Below are positions 1 through 8,670 of a stretch of DNA of 64,000 bases, piece after piece; position 1 is the stretch's first letter, and each line of letters starts with the position of its first letter. This DNA comes from Hyphomicrobiales bacterium (lineage in GTDB: Bacteria > Pseudomonadota > Alphaproteobacteria > Rhizobiales > JACESI01). Both the position numbers and the translations under genes were made by a program. The notes beneath the pieces were generated by a model. That model did no database searches and had not been told where the DNA came from. It saw only the letters and a list, made by a program, of their open reading frames with translations. The stretch spans positions 78,843 to 142,842 of the forward strand of contig JBDWKL010000011.1 of the NCBI GenBank assembly GCA_039973685.1, given 5' to 3'.

Positions 1-2
1 CG

Positions 3-869
3 TTTGATCAGCTTGAAGGTGTTATTTGGTTCAACGGGGAGTTCGTCCCGTGGGCTGATGCTAAAGTGCATGTGCTGACGCATGGGTTGCATTATGCAAG
101 TTCTGTGTTTGAGGGTGAGCGCGCTTATAACGGCAATATTTTCAAATTGACTGAGCATACAGAACGACTGTTCAATTCTGCCGAACTGTTAGGTTTTGAA
201 ATTCCTTACACCGTTCAAGAAATTGATGATGCGTGTAATGAAACACTTAAGCGCCAAGGCTTGAAAGACGCTTATATTAGGCCGATTGCTTGGCGCGGTA
301 GTGAGATGATGGGTGTGTCTGCACAGGCTAACCGCATTAATGTTTCAATTGCTGTTTGGGATTGGCCATCTTATTTCTCACCAGAAGAGCGCTTGAAAGG
401 CATTCGTCTTGATATGGCTCAATATCGCAGGCCGGATCCAAAGACGGCACCGAGCACATCAAAGGCTGCGGGTCTCTATATGATCTGCACCTTGTCAAAA
501 CATGCTGCGGAAGCAAAAGGTTATGCTGATGCGCTTATGTTGGATTGGCGTGGCCGTGTTGCTGAGGCGACCGGTGCGAATATCTTCTTCTTGAAGGATG
601 GTGTTATTCACACACCAGAGCCAGAAGGTTTTTTAAATGGCATTACGCGCCGTACGGTCATTGATTTGGCTAAACGTCGTGGCATAGAGCTGATTGAACG
701 TCCTATTATGCCGGAAGAATTAAGCGATTTTGAGCAATGCTTCTTAACGGGCACTGCCGCGGAAGTGACACCTGTTTCGGAAATTGGTCCTCACAGTTTC
801 ACCGTGGGTCGCGAAATTGAAACGCTGATGATTGATTATGATGCTGAAGTTGGAAAAACACCGCAATAA
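3..869 (+). CDS. ilvE: Branched-chain-amino-acid aminotransferase, 5' end cut by window
   Basis: PLP-dependent class IV aminotransferase that exchanges the amino group between Leu/Ile/Val and 2-oxoglutarate in branched-chain amino acid synthesis and breakdown (cytosol). The reading frame is open from base 3 and continues the typical rhizobial N-terminus (FDQLEGVIWFNGEFVPWADA), so the true start lies left of the window; the GTG at 66 is internal. Family signatures visible are HGLHYASSVFEGERAY near the start, TSKAAGLY, and EATGANIFF in the second half. The gene ends inside a terminator hairpin. IlvE is much more likely than a D-amino acid aminotransferase because of the N-terminal motif. Confidence 0.93.
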   Translation, partial: FDQLEGVIWFNGEFVPWADAKVHVLTHGLHYASSVFEGERAYNGNIFKLTEHTERLFNSAELLGFEIPYTVQEIDDACNETLKRQGLKDAYIRPIAWRGSEMMGVSAQANRINVSIAVWDWPSYFSPEERLKGIRLDMAQYRRPDPKTAPSTSKAAGLYMICTLSKHAAEAKGYADALMLDWRGRVAEATGANIFFLKDGVIHTPEPEGFLNGITRRTVIDLAKRRGIELIERPIMPEELSDFEQCFLTGTAAEVTPVSEIGPHSFTVGREIETLMIDYDAEVGKTPQ

Positions 870-883
870 ATTGCGGTGTTTTT
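854..883 (+). terminator. Intrinsic terminator overlapping the ilvE stop
   Basis: A 13-bp perfect stem (854-866 with 871-883) has a 4-nt loop (867-870) that contains the ilvE TAA stop codon, and the stem ends in a run of T. Because the stem also begins with a run of A, it can work in both directions and may also end transcripts of the convergent cold-shock gene. Confidence 0.85.
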
Positions 884-922
884 GCCTTCAAATTTTGATT
901 TTTCACCTATAAAATCTTTAAA

Positions 923-1150
923 TTATTCCTCCACGATGACCAAGTTAACCGCTTTGTCACCCTTGCCCTTTTTGTCGGGTTCAGTTTCAAAAGTTAGTTT
1001 AATTCCTTGATCAAGTGGGGGTATCTCTGATTGCTCAACAGCAGAAATATGTACAAACACATCTGCGCCTCCGTCTTCAGGCGTAATAAACCCAAAGCCT
1101 TTTGATTGTAGAAAAAATTTCACAGTACCACTGCGACGCATTCCATCCAT
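923..1150 (-). CDS. Cold-shock domain protein
   Basis: Single cold-shock domain (OB fold) of about 75 residues that binds single-stranded RNA/DNA, typically as an RNA chaperone. RNP1 (KGFGFI) and RNP2 (VFVHI) are both present and the C-terminus ends VNLVIVEE. The frame is open to 1207, but family length and a GGTAAGG sequence just upstream favour ATG at 1150 or the in-frame ATG at 1141; the upstream extension is AT-rich and unlike the family. It lies convergent to ilvE. Which of several rhizobial csp paralogues it is cannot be decided here. Confidence 0.85.
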   Translation of the reverse strand: MDGMRRSGTVKFFLQSKGFGFITPEDGGADVFVHISAVEQSEIPPLDQGIKLTFETEPDKKGKGDKAVNLVIVEE

Positions 1151-1836
1151 CCTTACCGGCTCTTTAATAGCCATTTCGAAGTAAATTATATTTTGTTGCC
1201 ACTGCATTAAGGCAGTGGCGGTATGATGCGGTGGAGTGGCTTATTGCTGTTTCCTATTGGAATTGGAAACTAAAATCCTTTTCTTAGTCCGGTCCGTACC
1301 ATTTTGTATTTCCATTTTACTATGAGAAGTAGAATAAGACTTGTCTAGCTTAACTTAGAAAAAATAAATGGGTTTGCATCAAACAGTTAGTTACGAAAAA
1401 TCGTTGATTTACAGGCATATCGGCGGTTTGATCGTTTTTAATGAGAAATTTAAGAAATAAAATTATTCACAATTATGTTAATCCACGAATAATTTAATTG
1501 AATATGGGTTTTCTGGGTTTCGATAAATAAACAGAATAATCTGGAACTAATTTTTATTGGAAATCACAAAAATACCCATCGTGGTGACAAATTTGGTCCC
1601 TGCCTACACGTCAAAGAATCAATGATATTTGAGCAACCATTGTGGTGAAATGGTGGGTGAGGCATTCCGATAGCTGAAAAACTGCGGGCTGATGCTTAGC
1701 GGTTTTGGGAACCTATAATCTCACCAAGGGAAAGCTCTTTAACTCCGGCAACTACCACTGAATTATTTCCATGTCCCTGCTGATGTCCGCTGTCGTAATC
1801 TCTCCCTTGTAAAACCAGATTGGGTCGGGCCTGAAT
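1151..1836. other. Gene-free stretch
   Basis: About 0.7 kb with no supportable gene. The first part (to about 1560) is AT-rich and presumably carries the cold-shock gene promoter and leader. The part from about 1560 to 1836 is less AT-rich and holds an open minus-strand frame that ends at a TAA near 1699 (last residues GEIIGSQNR), but it has no start codon or ribosome binding site and matches nothing I recognise. It could be a decayed gene or a non-coding RNA. Confidence 0.5.
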
Positions 1837-1877
1837 GCAAAAAGCGCGGAAACCGATTGGCTTCTCGCGCTTTTTGC
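1837..1877 (-). terminator. Intrinsic terminator of the RG-rich protein gene
   Basis: A perfect 12-bp stem (1837-1848 with 1866-1877) of sequence GCAAAAAGCGCG, loop 17 nt, lies 22 bases after the stop codon of the minus-strand gene. The AAAAA/TTTTT parts of the stem provide the U-tract on either strand. Confidence 0.75.
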
Positions 1878-1898
1878 TTGTTGAAGTTTTTTAGTTAC

Positions 1899-2303
1899 TT
1901 AGCGGATACCGAAAGCTTGGCTTCTACCACCATGAAAGAAACCATGGTTCTTGAAAGATTTTTTGTGGAAGTTATGGCCTTTGAAGCTGCGTTTTTTGTA
2001 GTGTTTACCGCTGTTAAAGCCAAACCGCTGGTTAGAGAAGCCTCTGCCTCTAAAACTTCTGCCACCTCGAAAGCTTCTGCCGCCACGAAAACCACGGTTG
2101 CCACGAAAGCCTCTATGTCCTCTGAAGCGAGCTTGTTCGATCGCACTGCCAGTTATCTGCGTTGCTGTTGTTGTTGCGATTGAATTTGTAGCGGGTGAAA
2201 GAGCTTGTGAAGGCGTTGCACTAAAGCCAATCACCGCTGCTGTTACAAAAGCCGCTAAGGTTGTTTTGATTGAGCCAGTAGTTTTTTTCATTTCTTTTGT
2301 CAT
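1899..2303 (-). CDS. Secreted Arg/Gly/Phe-rich low-complexity protein
   Basis: 134 residues. The N-terminus looks like a Sec signal peptide (MKKTTGS, hydrophobic stretch to about residue 30, ATPSQA cleavage-like site). The mature part is dominated by RGFRGxRGFRGGRSFRG repeats (about residues 58-88) followed by a Lys/His/Phe-rich tail ending GGRSQAFGIR. The start is fixed by AGGAG eight bases before ATG 2303. Small basic repeat proteins of this kind are common in rhizobia and unassigned; binding to polyanions or the cell envelope is only a guess. The neighbouring minus-strand gene also encodes a secreted basic low-complexity protein. Confidence 0.75.
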   Translation of the reverse strand: MTKEMKKTTGSIKTTLAAFVTAAVIGFSATPSQALSPATNSIATTTATQITGSAIEQARFRGHRGFRGNRGFRGGRSFRGGRSFRGRGFSNQRFGFNSGKHYKKRSFKGHNFHKKSFKNHGFFHGGRSQAFGIR

Positions 2304-2479
2304 CTTACTTTCTCCTGTTCGTTCGCATTCTTTATTGCTGGCGATATTTTGTAAGTGTCACAAACGACGACCAGCGCTATTCATTACATAGGGAACAGGA
2401 TTGGGTGATTTTAGTGCGCTTCCCAAAAGCGTGATGAAGCGTGAGAACGAGTTAAGGGGACGTGATCGGGGCAATGAAA

Positions 2480-2506
2480 AAAACCGCCAACAAGGTTGGC
2501 GGTTTC
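2480..2506 (-). terminator. Intrinsic terminator of the Lys/Ser-rich protein gene
   Basis: An 11-bp stem AAACCGCCAAC (2481-2491) pairs with 2495-2505, loop 3 nt. Read on the minus strand it is followed by a run of T, about 35 bases after the stop of the gene at 2541-3062. Confidence 0.85.
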
Positions 2507-2540
2507 TAAGTATTTGAATTTAATCTATTTTTCTAGAACT

Positions 2541-3062
2541 CTAGCTAGTTGGCTTCTTTTTCTTAGTTGTCTTTTTCTTTTTGCTTGCAGTCTTTTTCTT
2601 AGCGGTTGTCTTCTTTTTCTTAGTTGTCTTCTTTTTTGTACCTGAGCTGCTGCTTGATGTCGCGCTTTGGCTGCTACTTGAAGATGAATTGCTAGACGCT
2701 GTTGTTTTCTTTTTCGTCGTTGGTTTCTTTTTTGATGTCGAGCTGCTGCTAGAAGTGGTGCTTTGAGTGCTGCTTGATGATGAGCTGCTTGAAGCTGTCG
2801 TTTTCTTCTTAGTTGTCTTTTTCTTTTTTGACGCTGTTGAAGAGCCGTTACCTGGGTTCGCGCGACAGAACGCTTTTACCTTCGCGCCATTGGAGCGCGT
2901 ATGAGCACCCACATAAGAACAGCCACCTTTGGCTTGGCAAGCAGACTGTGAAAGCCCTTTACAAGCCGATTGCGCAAACGCCTGCATTGGCGCGATGGTG
3001 AAAGGCAAGATCATAACTGCAAATGCAATGATGAAAGCCTGAAGGGTTGTGATAAGTCGCAT
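2541..3062 (-). CDS. Secreted Cys-motif protein with Lys/Thr/Ser-repeat tail
   Basis: 173 residues in three parts: a signal peptide (about 1-30, ending QAFAQ), a short cysteine module with spacing C-x7-C-x5-C-x17-C (about 34-66), and a tail of alternating KKKTTKKK blocks and poly-Ser blocks (about 75-173). The tail is coded by imperfect tandem DNA repeats. The cysteine module resembles small modules seen in other rhizobial secreted proteins, but I cannot name the family. The tail is strongly cationic, which would suit binding to lipopolysaccharide or nucleic acid; this is inference. Repeat tracts of this type may vary in length between strains. Confidence 0.75.
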   Translation of the reverse strand: MRLITTLQAFIIAFAVMILPFTIAPMQAFAQSACKGLSQSACQAKGGCSYVGAHTRSNGAKVKAFCRANPGNGSSTASKKKKTTKKKTTASSSSSSSSTQSTTSSSSSTSKKKPTTKKKTTASSNSSSSSSQSATSSSSSGTKKKTTKKKKTTAKKKTASKKKKTTKKKKPTS

Positions 3063-3177
3063 TGGTGGTTCCGTTTTCTATTATAGGTTGTATGTAGTGG
3101 TTTCATATTCGCGCATAAGATGCAAGCCGCAAGGCGCGTTATTGGGCGGAAAATTGGTTTTTTGGGAATGATTTCTC

Positions 3178-5856
3178 TTACCGCTTCCCTCGTTTGCCAG
3201 CCTTTTGCCCCGGTCTGCCTGTGGTGCTCCGCCCAACAGGGCGTTTTTCACCTGCGGGGTCGTTTCGTTCTCCACGATAGCCGCCGGATTTGTCTTCGAC
3301 CGCTGTTTGGCGTGCCAAGGGGTCGTCGGCGATAGCAAGTTCGGTTTCTTGCAGGCGTTTGATTTCATCGCGCAGTCTGGCGGCTTCCTCGAAGTTGAGG
3401 TCGGTCGCGGCGGCGCGCATGTCTTTTTCAAGCGTTTCCATATGCGCTTTGAGGTTATGACCGACGAGGGCGCCTTCTTCTGCAAAGCCGAGATCTGGCG
3501 TGACGTGGTCGCCTTCGTAGACGGATTGTAGAATGTCGCCGATGTTCTTCTTCACCGTGGAAGGGGTGATGCCGTGTTCTTCATTATAGGCGACTTGCTT
3601 TTCGCGGCGACGGTCTGTTTCCTTCATCGCGCGATCCATGGAGCCGGTGATTTTGTCGGCATATAGAATAACGTGCCCATCAACGTTCCGCGCGGCGCGG
3701 CCAATGGTCTGCACCAGCGATGTCTCAGAGCGCAAGAAACCCTCTTTATCCGCATCAAGAATGGCAACAAATCCGCATTCAGGAATATCGAGACCCTCGC
3801 GCAGCAAGTTGATACCGACCAACACATCAAACGCACCAAGGCGCAGATCGCGCAGGATTTCGATGCGCTCCAACGTATCAATGTCAGAGTGCATGTAGCG
3901 CACTCTTATACCTGCCTCGTGCAGATATTCTGTGAGGTCTTCCGACATGCGTTTGGTGAGCGTTGTCACCAGTGTGCGGTAACCCTTTTTGGTGGTTTTT
4001 TGAATTTCATCCAGCACGTCGTCCACCTGCGTGGTGGCGGGACGCACTTCGACGGGTGGGTCGGTTAGACCTGTTGGCCGGATGACCTGTTCCACAAACA
4101 CGCCGCCAGTCTGCTCCATCTCCCAATTGCCCGGTGTCGCGGAGACGTGGACGGTTTGCGGGCGCATGGCTTCCCATTCTTCAAAGCGCATAGGTCGATT
4201 GTCCATGCAGCTTGGTAAGCGGAAGCCATATTCGGCCAAAGTTGCTTTGCGTCTAAAGTCACCACGATACATGCCACCAATTTGCGGCACGGTAACGTGG
4301 CTTTCATCGACGAAGACGAGAGCGTTATCGGGCAGGTATTCAAACAGCGTGGGCGGTGGCTCCCCCGGTTTGCGGCCTGTGAGGTATCGCGAATAGTTTT
4401 CAATGCCCGCACAAGCGCCCGTTGCTTCCATCATTTCAAGATCAAAACGGGTGCGCTGTTCCAGTCTTTGTGCTTCCAGCAATCGGCCTGCGTTTTGTAG
4501 CTCTTGCAAGCGATGCTCAAGCTCGGTCTTGATGGACTTCATTGCTTGGTTGAGCGTTGGGCGAGGCGTGACATAGTGGCTGTTTGCGTAAAGGCGGACG
4601 AATTTTTTATCGTCTGTCTTCTTGCCCGTGAGCGGATCAAACTCTGTAATCTGTTCCACCTCATCGCCAAATAGAGAAACACGCCAAGCGCGGTCTTCAT
4701 AGTGAGCAGGGAAGATGTCGATGGTATCGCCCTTCACACGGAAATTACCCCGTACGAAGGCCGCATCATTGCGCTTATATTGCAGGGCAACGAGGTCGGC
4801 GAGAAGTTGGCGTTGGTCGATACGGTCGCCAAGCTTGATGTCAAACGTCATCGCCGTATAGGTTTCAACCGACCCGATACCATAGATACAAGAAACAGAG
4901 GCGACGATGATCACGTCATCACGCTCAAGAAGCGAGCGGGTGGCGGAGTGGCGCATCCGGTCGATCTGTTCGTTTACCGAGCTTTCTTTTTCAATGTAAG
5001 TGTCAGAGCGCGGCACATAGGCTTCTGGCTGATAGTAGTCATAATAAGAGACGAAATATTCGACCGCATTATTCGGAAAGAAGCTTTTGAACTCACCATA
5101 GAGCTGTGCTGCCAATGTTTTGTTTGGCGCAAGAATAAGGGCAGGGCGCTGGGTCTCTTGAATGACTTGCGCCACGGTGAAGGTTTTACCAGAGCCCGTC
5201 ACGCCAAGCAGCACTTGGTCGCGCTCATCCTGTTCGCTAATGCCGTGCACTAATTCTTTGATGGCTTGAGGCTGGTCGCCTTGCGGTGTGAAATCTGAAA
5301 CGATTTCGATGTTTAATCCACCTTCAGACTTTTCAGGCCGCTCAGGTTTATGCGGTATCCAAACATCGCCTTTAATCTCTTCGCGGCCATGTTCGATTAA
5401 ATCTGATAGCGCTTGAACTGTCGCCGTTGCACCTGTTGTCGAGGTGAGCTTTTCGGCATCTTCTAAAGAGACATCAAGACCGGCAACAGGATTAAGACCA
5501 CCCGCCGCGCGTTCTTTTGCAGTTGCTGGCCCGCCCATAGATGTGCCGCGCGAGGTTTTAAGCGCTTTCGGTTTCTTCGGCTTCTTGTCTTTTTTATTGG
5601 CGGGCACTTGTTTGTCAGTACCTGGCCCCATTTTGCCAAGTTCTGGTTTTTTGATACGAGCAGAAGGGGGTAGGTCTTCGGCCTTGCTTATCTCATCAGC
5701 CCAATCTGAAATGGAGGTTGAAGAGATATCGACCGGCGTACCTTCAAAGCTTGCTTGCGGACTTTCTTCAAAACCAGTTGGTTCGTCTTTTCCATAGGGG
5801 GAAAAGGCGTCATCTGATTTTTGAGAATCACGTGAGCTTTGCTTCTTATCTGCCAT
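3178..5856 (-). CDS. uvrB: Excinuclease ABC subunit B
   Basis: DNA-damage recognition helicase-like subunit of the UvrABC nucleotide excision repair complex (cytosol); it receives damaged DNA from UvrA and recruits UvrC. Visible motifs are Walker A GVTGSGKT, the [10 protein letters not shown] beta-hairpin region, DESHVT, helicase C motifs ([31 protein letters not shown]) and a C-terminal UVR domain ([15 protein letters not shown]). ATG 5856 is chosen; the longer frame would need a TTG at 5898. The core begins near residue 190, so there is a long, probably disordered Lys/Pro/Ser-rich N-terminal extension, as seen in other rhizobia, and a basic Gly/Arg/Lys tail. About 892 residues against about 670 in E. 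coli. Confidence 0.97.
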   Translation of the reverse strand: MADKKQSSRDSQKSDDAFSPYGKDEPTGFEESPQASFEGTPVDISSTSISDWADEISKAEDLPPSARIKKPELGKMGPGTDKQVPANKKDKKPKKPKALKTSRGTSMGGPATAKERAAGGLNPVAGLDVSLEDAEKLTSTTGATATVQALSDLIEHGREEIKGDVWIPHKPERPEKSEGGLNIEIVSDFTPQGDQPQAIKELVHGISEQDERDQVLLGVTGSGKTFTVAQVIQETQRPALILAPNKTLAAQLYGEFKSFFPNNAVEYFVSYYDYYQPEAYVPRSDTYIEKESSVNEQIDRMRHSATRSLLERDDVIIVASVSCIYGIGSVETYTAMTFDIKLGDRIDQRQLLADLVALQYKRNDAAFVRGNFRVKGDTIDIFPAHYEDRAWRVSLFGDEVEQITEFDPLTGKKTDDKKFVRLYANSHYVTPRPTLNQAMKSIKTELEHRLQELQNAGRLLEAQRLEQRTRFDLEMMEATGACAGIENYSRYLTGRKPGEPPPTLFEYLPDNALVFVDESHVTVPQIGGMYRGDFRRKATLAEYGFRLPSCMDNRPMRFEEWEAMRPQTVHVSATPGNWEMEQTGGVFVEQVIRPTGLTDPPVEVRPATTQVDDVLDEIQKTTKKGYRTLVTTLTKRMSEDLTEYLHEAGIRVRYMHSDIDTLERIEILRDLRLGAFDVLVGINLLREGLDIPECGFVAILDADKEGFLRSETSLVQTIGRAARNVDGHVILYADKITGSMDRAMKETDRRREKQVAYNEEHGITPSTVKKNIGDILQSVYEGDHVTPDLGFAEEGALVGHNLKAHMETLEKDMRAAATDLNFEEAARLRDEIKRLQETELAIADDPLARQTAVEDKSGGYRGERNDPAGEKRPVGRSTTGRPGQKAGKRGKR

Positions 5857-6095
5857 CCTACTTATATGTGACAGGACGAGCGGAATTGAAAGTACCAATT
5901 GGATTCAATTATAAAGCGCCCCTAAGAGATAAAATTTGGCGTTCTTTGTCAGGAAAAGCGAGAAAGTATGACTGTTTTGTGACTTTTTTATCACTTTTTG
6001 CGTGAATGATGAATGCCTCCAAAATTTGCGCAGTTTTCGGGTTGCCTTACGTGCACGTCAATCTGTTTTCCATAGTGCAAAGATTGGGAGGTCTT

Positions 6096-8135
6096 ATGAC
6101 AAATTTACGAAAACTACTTCTTGCTGGATGCGCGCTAACTGTCAGCACAACTTTGGCTCAAGCTCAATTTGCAACCTCGGGTGACGTGATTTCCTTCGGC
6201 GATAGTTTGTCGGATAATGGCAACTTGTTTGCGATTTCGGGAGCGGCCAATGATTTTCCCGGGAGCAGTCGGTTTGTGAACCCAGGCGGTTTGACATGGA
6301 TTGAACAACTACTTGGTGGAACACCTGATCCAACAGGAGCCAACGCTGTCAGTCCACAAAACTCTCCTGTTCAAGGAACAGGTGTTACTGGCGATGTAAA
6401 TGTAGCTTTTGGTGGTGCATTTGCCGGAAGTGGTGGGCTTGCCGCTGGTATTCCAGGTGTGACCGAGCAGCAAGGCATTTTCGCGGGCGCAGGCGGTACG
6501 ATTGATGCAGATGATACCGTTACATATTGGGCGGGTGCGAATAACTTTTTTGCAGGTCTCCCATTAGTAACAGATGCAGCAGGTGCCGCGGCTCTTGGGC
6601 AAAATGTTGGTGCTTTAGCTGTCAATGATATTACCCAACTTGCAACAGGCGCTGTTGCGCCTGGTGGTGGTCCGGGTCAACTTGTCTACCTTAATCTACC
6701 CAATCTTGCTTCTTTGCCTTCAACCAATTTGGGTGCGGAGCAAGCAGCAGCTGGCGCAGCCGCGCAAGTCGCAGCAGCAGGAGGTGATGCAGCAGCGCAG
6801 GCAGTGGCATCCGCTCAAACGCAAGCAGCCGTTTTAGGCGCCGCTGAATTTGCGACCCAAAATTACAATACCACCCTAGAAGCTGGCGTCGCCCAGCTTG
6901 CAGCGGTTGATACAAATACTGATTTTGTTCTGATTGATGTGGCGGCTGTCTTTGATGAGGTTACTGCTAATCCTGAGGCTTTTGGTTTTACCAATGTGAC
7001 TGCAGGATGTGTATTTGATGCCGCATGTGCGGCCGCAGACTTTGAAACACAAAACGAATTTTTGTTTTCTGATGGTGTTCACCCAACCAACGCGGGCCAT
7101 GCTTTAATTGCAGAACTGGCGCGTCAAACAATTGATCCAACAGTTGGCGGATCAAATGCGGCGGCTATCGCGGATTTATCTTCGACTACTCGCCAGATTG
7201 TTGCAGGTTCTGCACTCAGCCGTGCGCGTAGTTTCTTCTTTAGTCAAGGAGCATCTAGCGACGTTTCATCATCGGCAGACGTTGATACGTTTAGTGAAAA
7301 AACACCAATACGCGGTGAAGCTTTTGCTGAAGTGTTGGGTGGTACAGCATCCATCGGTGCGCGCACTGGTACACCACGATCAGATATAGATCTGATCGGC
7401 GTTCGCCTTGGTGCAGACATACTTCGCTCAGAAAATCTTGTGGTTGGTGTGCAAGGTTCTTTCGTGCAAGGCGATGGCTCGCAGCCTGCTTTGAGTTTTG
7501 AATCTAATTCACTTGCGCTTGATGTTTATTTGGCTGGTAAAATTGGCAATGTATTTGCGGCTCTAACTGTTGGCGGTGCTTATAGTGAGCTTGAAGACAT
7601 TACCCGTAGCGTTGGTGTCGGTCCTTTGACCAATTTAGGAGAAAGCGACGCAAAACAGTTCAGCGCAATCGGCGAACTTGGTTATGATTATAAGTTTGGC
7701 GGCTTAAGTGTTTTGCCATCTGTAACGTTGGGCTATTTCAACACAACGATCGACGATTATACCGAGGTCGGTGTTTTCGCACCGTTGGCCTTTGGCGAGC
7801 GTTCAATTGATGCTGTAACGGGCGCCGTTAACATTCGTGCTGCTAAGACATTTAGCAATAACGAAGGTGTTTCTGGTGTTTTGTATGCAGGTGTCGGCTA
7901 TGAAGATTACTTGTCCTATGACGCTGACGACTTATCTGTTGGAGCGCTTGCATCAACGGCAGCTGCATCATCACTTGCTATTGATGATCCAGAGGGGCGT
8001 GGTTTCTTGTTTGATGTTGGAACCAAGGTGAAAATAAACAATAAGTTTTCTATTGGCGCAGAATACCGCTTGGGTGTTGGTGGCGATAATACACGAAGTC
8101 ACCAAGGTAGCCTGCGCGTAAGCACTCGTTTTTAA
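6096..8135 (+). CDS. GDSL/SGNH esterase autotransporter
   Basis: 679 residues. A signal peptide (about 1-25, ending AQAQ) precedes an SGNH/GDSL lipase passenger domain: block I SFGDSLSDNGN carries the nucleophilic Ser, YWAGANNFF is the Gly/Asn block, and SDGVHPTNAGH holds the catalytic Asp and His. The last 270 or so residues form an autotransporter beta-barrel ending in Phe (RVSTRF). This is the EstA type: a cell-surface lipase/esterase held by its own outer-membrane barrel. ATG 6096 is chosen over the frame start at 6006 because GGGAGG sits just upstream and the signal peptide then starts correctly. It is convergent with the DUF1499 gene. Confidence 0.9.
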   Translation: MTNLRKLLLAGCALTVSTTLAQAQFATSGDVISFGDSLSDNGNLFAISGAANDFPGSSRFVNPGGLTWIEQLLGGTPDPTGANAVSPQNSPVQGTGVTGDVNVAFGGAFAGSGGLAAGIPGVTEQQGIFAGAGGTIDADDTVTYWAGANNFFAGLPLVTDAAGAAALGQNVGALAVNDITQLATGAVAPGGGPGQLVYLNLPNLASLPSTNLGAEQAAAGAAAQVAAAGGDAAAQAVASAQTQAAVLGAAEFATQNYNTTLEAGVAQLAAVDTNTDFVLIDVAAVFDEVTANPEAFGFTNVTAGCVFDAACAAADFETQNEFLFSDGVHPTNAGHALIAELARQTIDPTVGGSNAAAIADLSSTTRQIVAGSALSRARSFFFSQGASSDVSSSADVDTFSEKTPIRGEAFAEVLGGTASIGARTGTPRSDIDLIGVRLGADILRSENLVVGVQGSFVQGDGSQPALSFESNSLALDVYLAGKIGNVFAALTVGGAYSELEDITRSVGVGPLTNLGESDAKQFSAIGELGYDYKFGGLSVLPSVTLGYFNTTIDDYTEVGVFAPLAFGERSIDAVTGAVNIRAAKTFSNNEGVSGVLYAGVGYEDYLSYDADDLSVGALASTAAASSLAIDDPEGRGFLFDVGTKVKINNKFSIGAEYRLGVGGDNTRSHQGSLRVSTRF

Positions 8136-8159
8136 GGCTCTATCTGCAACGGTATAAAA

Positions 8160-8654
8160 TTAGCGGGTCGGGTGGTTGGTTTCTAAGTTTGAAATCCACC
8201 GTCTGACCCGTTTTTCATTGGCGCTAAAATCTCGGTAGCCAATTTGTGCGCGGGAATAGATGGCAAGCGTTGCGCCGTCTTGAACATCGAAAAATTCTAC
8301 GCTGATCGTATCAGGAAAACGGCAAATTGGTGAGCGCATGATGAACCGCAATCCATCACCAGCGTCATCAACAGTGCTGCGACTTTCTGTGCCGAGCGCT
8401 GTGATGAAATTTGTCTTCAGCCGTTCTTTCGTCATTTTGAAGACAGGCGGTTCAGCGTCGGGTGTTTCGTTTTTGCAAATGTCTTTAGGGCAAAGCAAAA
8501 ACTGATTTGGTCTGCTGGTCTTTTTCAACGTTGGAAAATCAACGTGGCCAAGATCAGGGTCGCCAATGACTAACTCCCAAAAAGTTTCGGGCGAGCGAAA
8601 GAATAGCAAAACCACTATACCAAGAATGAAAATGAAGGCGACGATGTAAAGCAT
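8160..8654 (-). CDS. DUF1499 family membrane-anchored protein
   Basis: 164 residues: one N-terminal membrane segment (about 3-20, YIVAFIFILGIVVLLFF), then a soluble domain containing FVIxxSP/DxxSxSR-type features of DUF1499 (RSTVDDAGDGLRFIMRSPICRFPDTISVEFF). Function unknown. ATG 8654 follows the upstream dehydrogenase stop by 16 bases; the longer frame to 8771 would overlap that gene, so it was rejected. Same strand and tight spacing suggest co-transcription with the sugar dehydrogenase-like gene. Confidence 0.75.
   Translation of the reverse strand: MLYIVAFIFILGIVVLLFFRSPETFWELVIGDPDLGHVDFPTLKKTSRPNQFLLCPKDICKNETPDAEPPVFKMTKERLKTNFITALGTESRSTVDDAGDGLRFIMRSPICRFPDTISVEFFDVQDGATLAIYSRAQIGYRDFSANEKRVRRWISNLETNHPTR
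8164..8215 (+). terminator. Likely terminator of the esterase gene inside the next CDS
   Basis: CGGGTC (8164-8169) pairs with GACCCG (8205-8210) and GGTGG with CCACC inside it, followed by TTTTT. It lies within the last codons of the convergent DUF1499 gene, so the two genes share this stretch. The inner loop is large, which lowers confidence. Confidence 0.5.
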
Positions 8655-8670
8655 GGCTGTCTTTTTCACG

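Noticed and set aside
1560..1836. 6S RNA or tmRNA gene
   Set aside because: I tried to draw the long 6S hairpin and the tmRNA tRNA-like ends and could not; left as unexplained sequence.
3081..3485. Several minus- and plus-strand frames around 3.1-3.5 kb
   Set aside because: They lie in other frames of the uvrB 3' end, have no ribosome binding site and no family features.
5716..6005. 95-residue plus-strand frame across the uvrB start
   Set aside because: Antisense to the uvrB N-terminus with no supporting ribosome binding site or composition.
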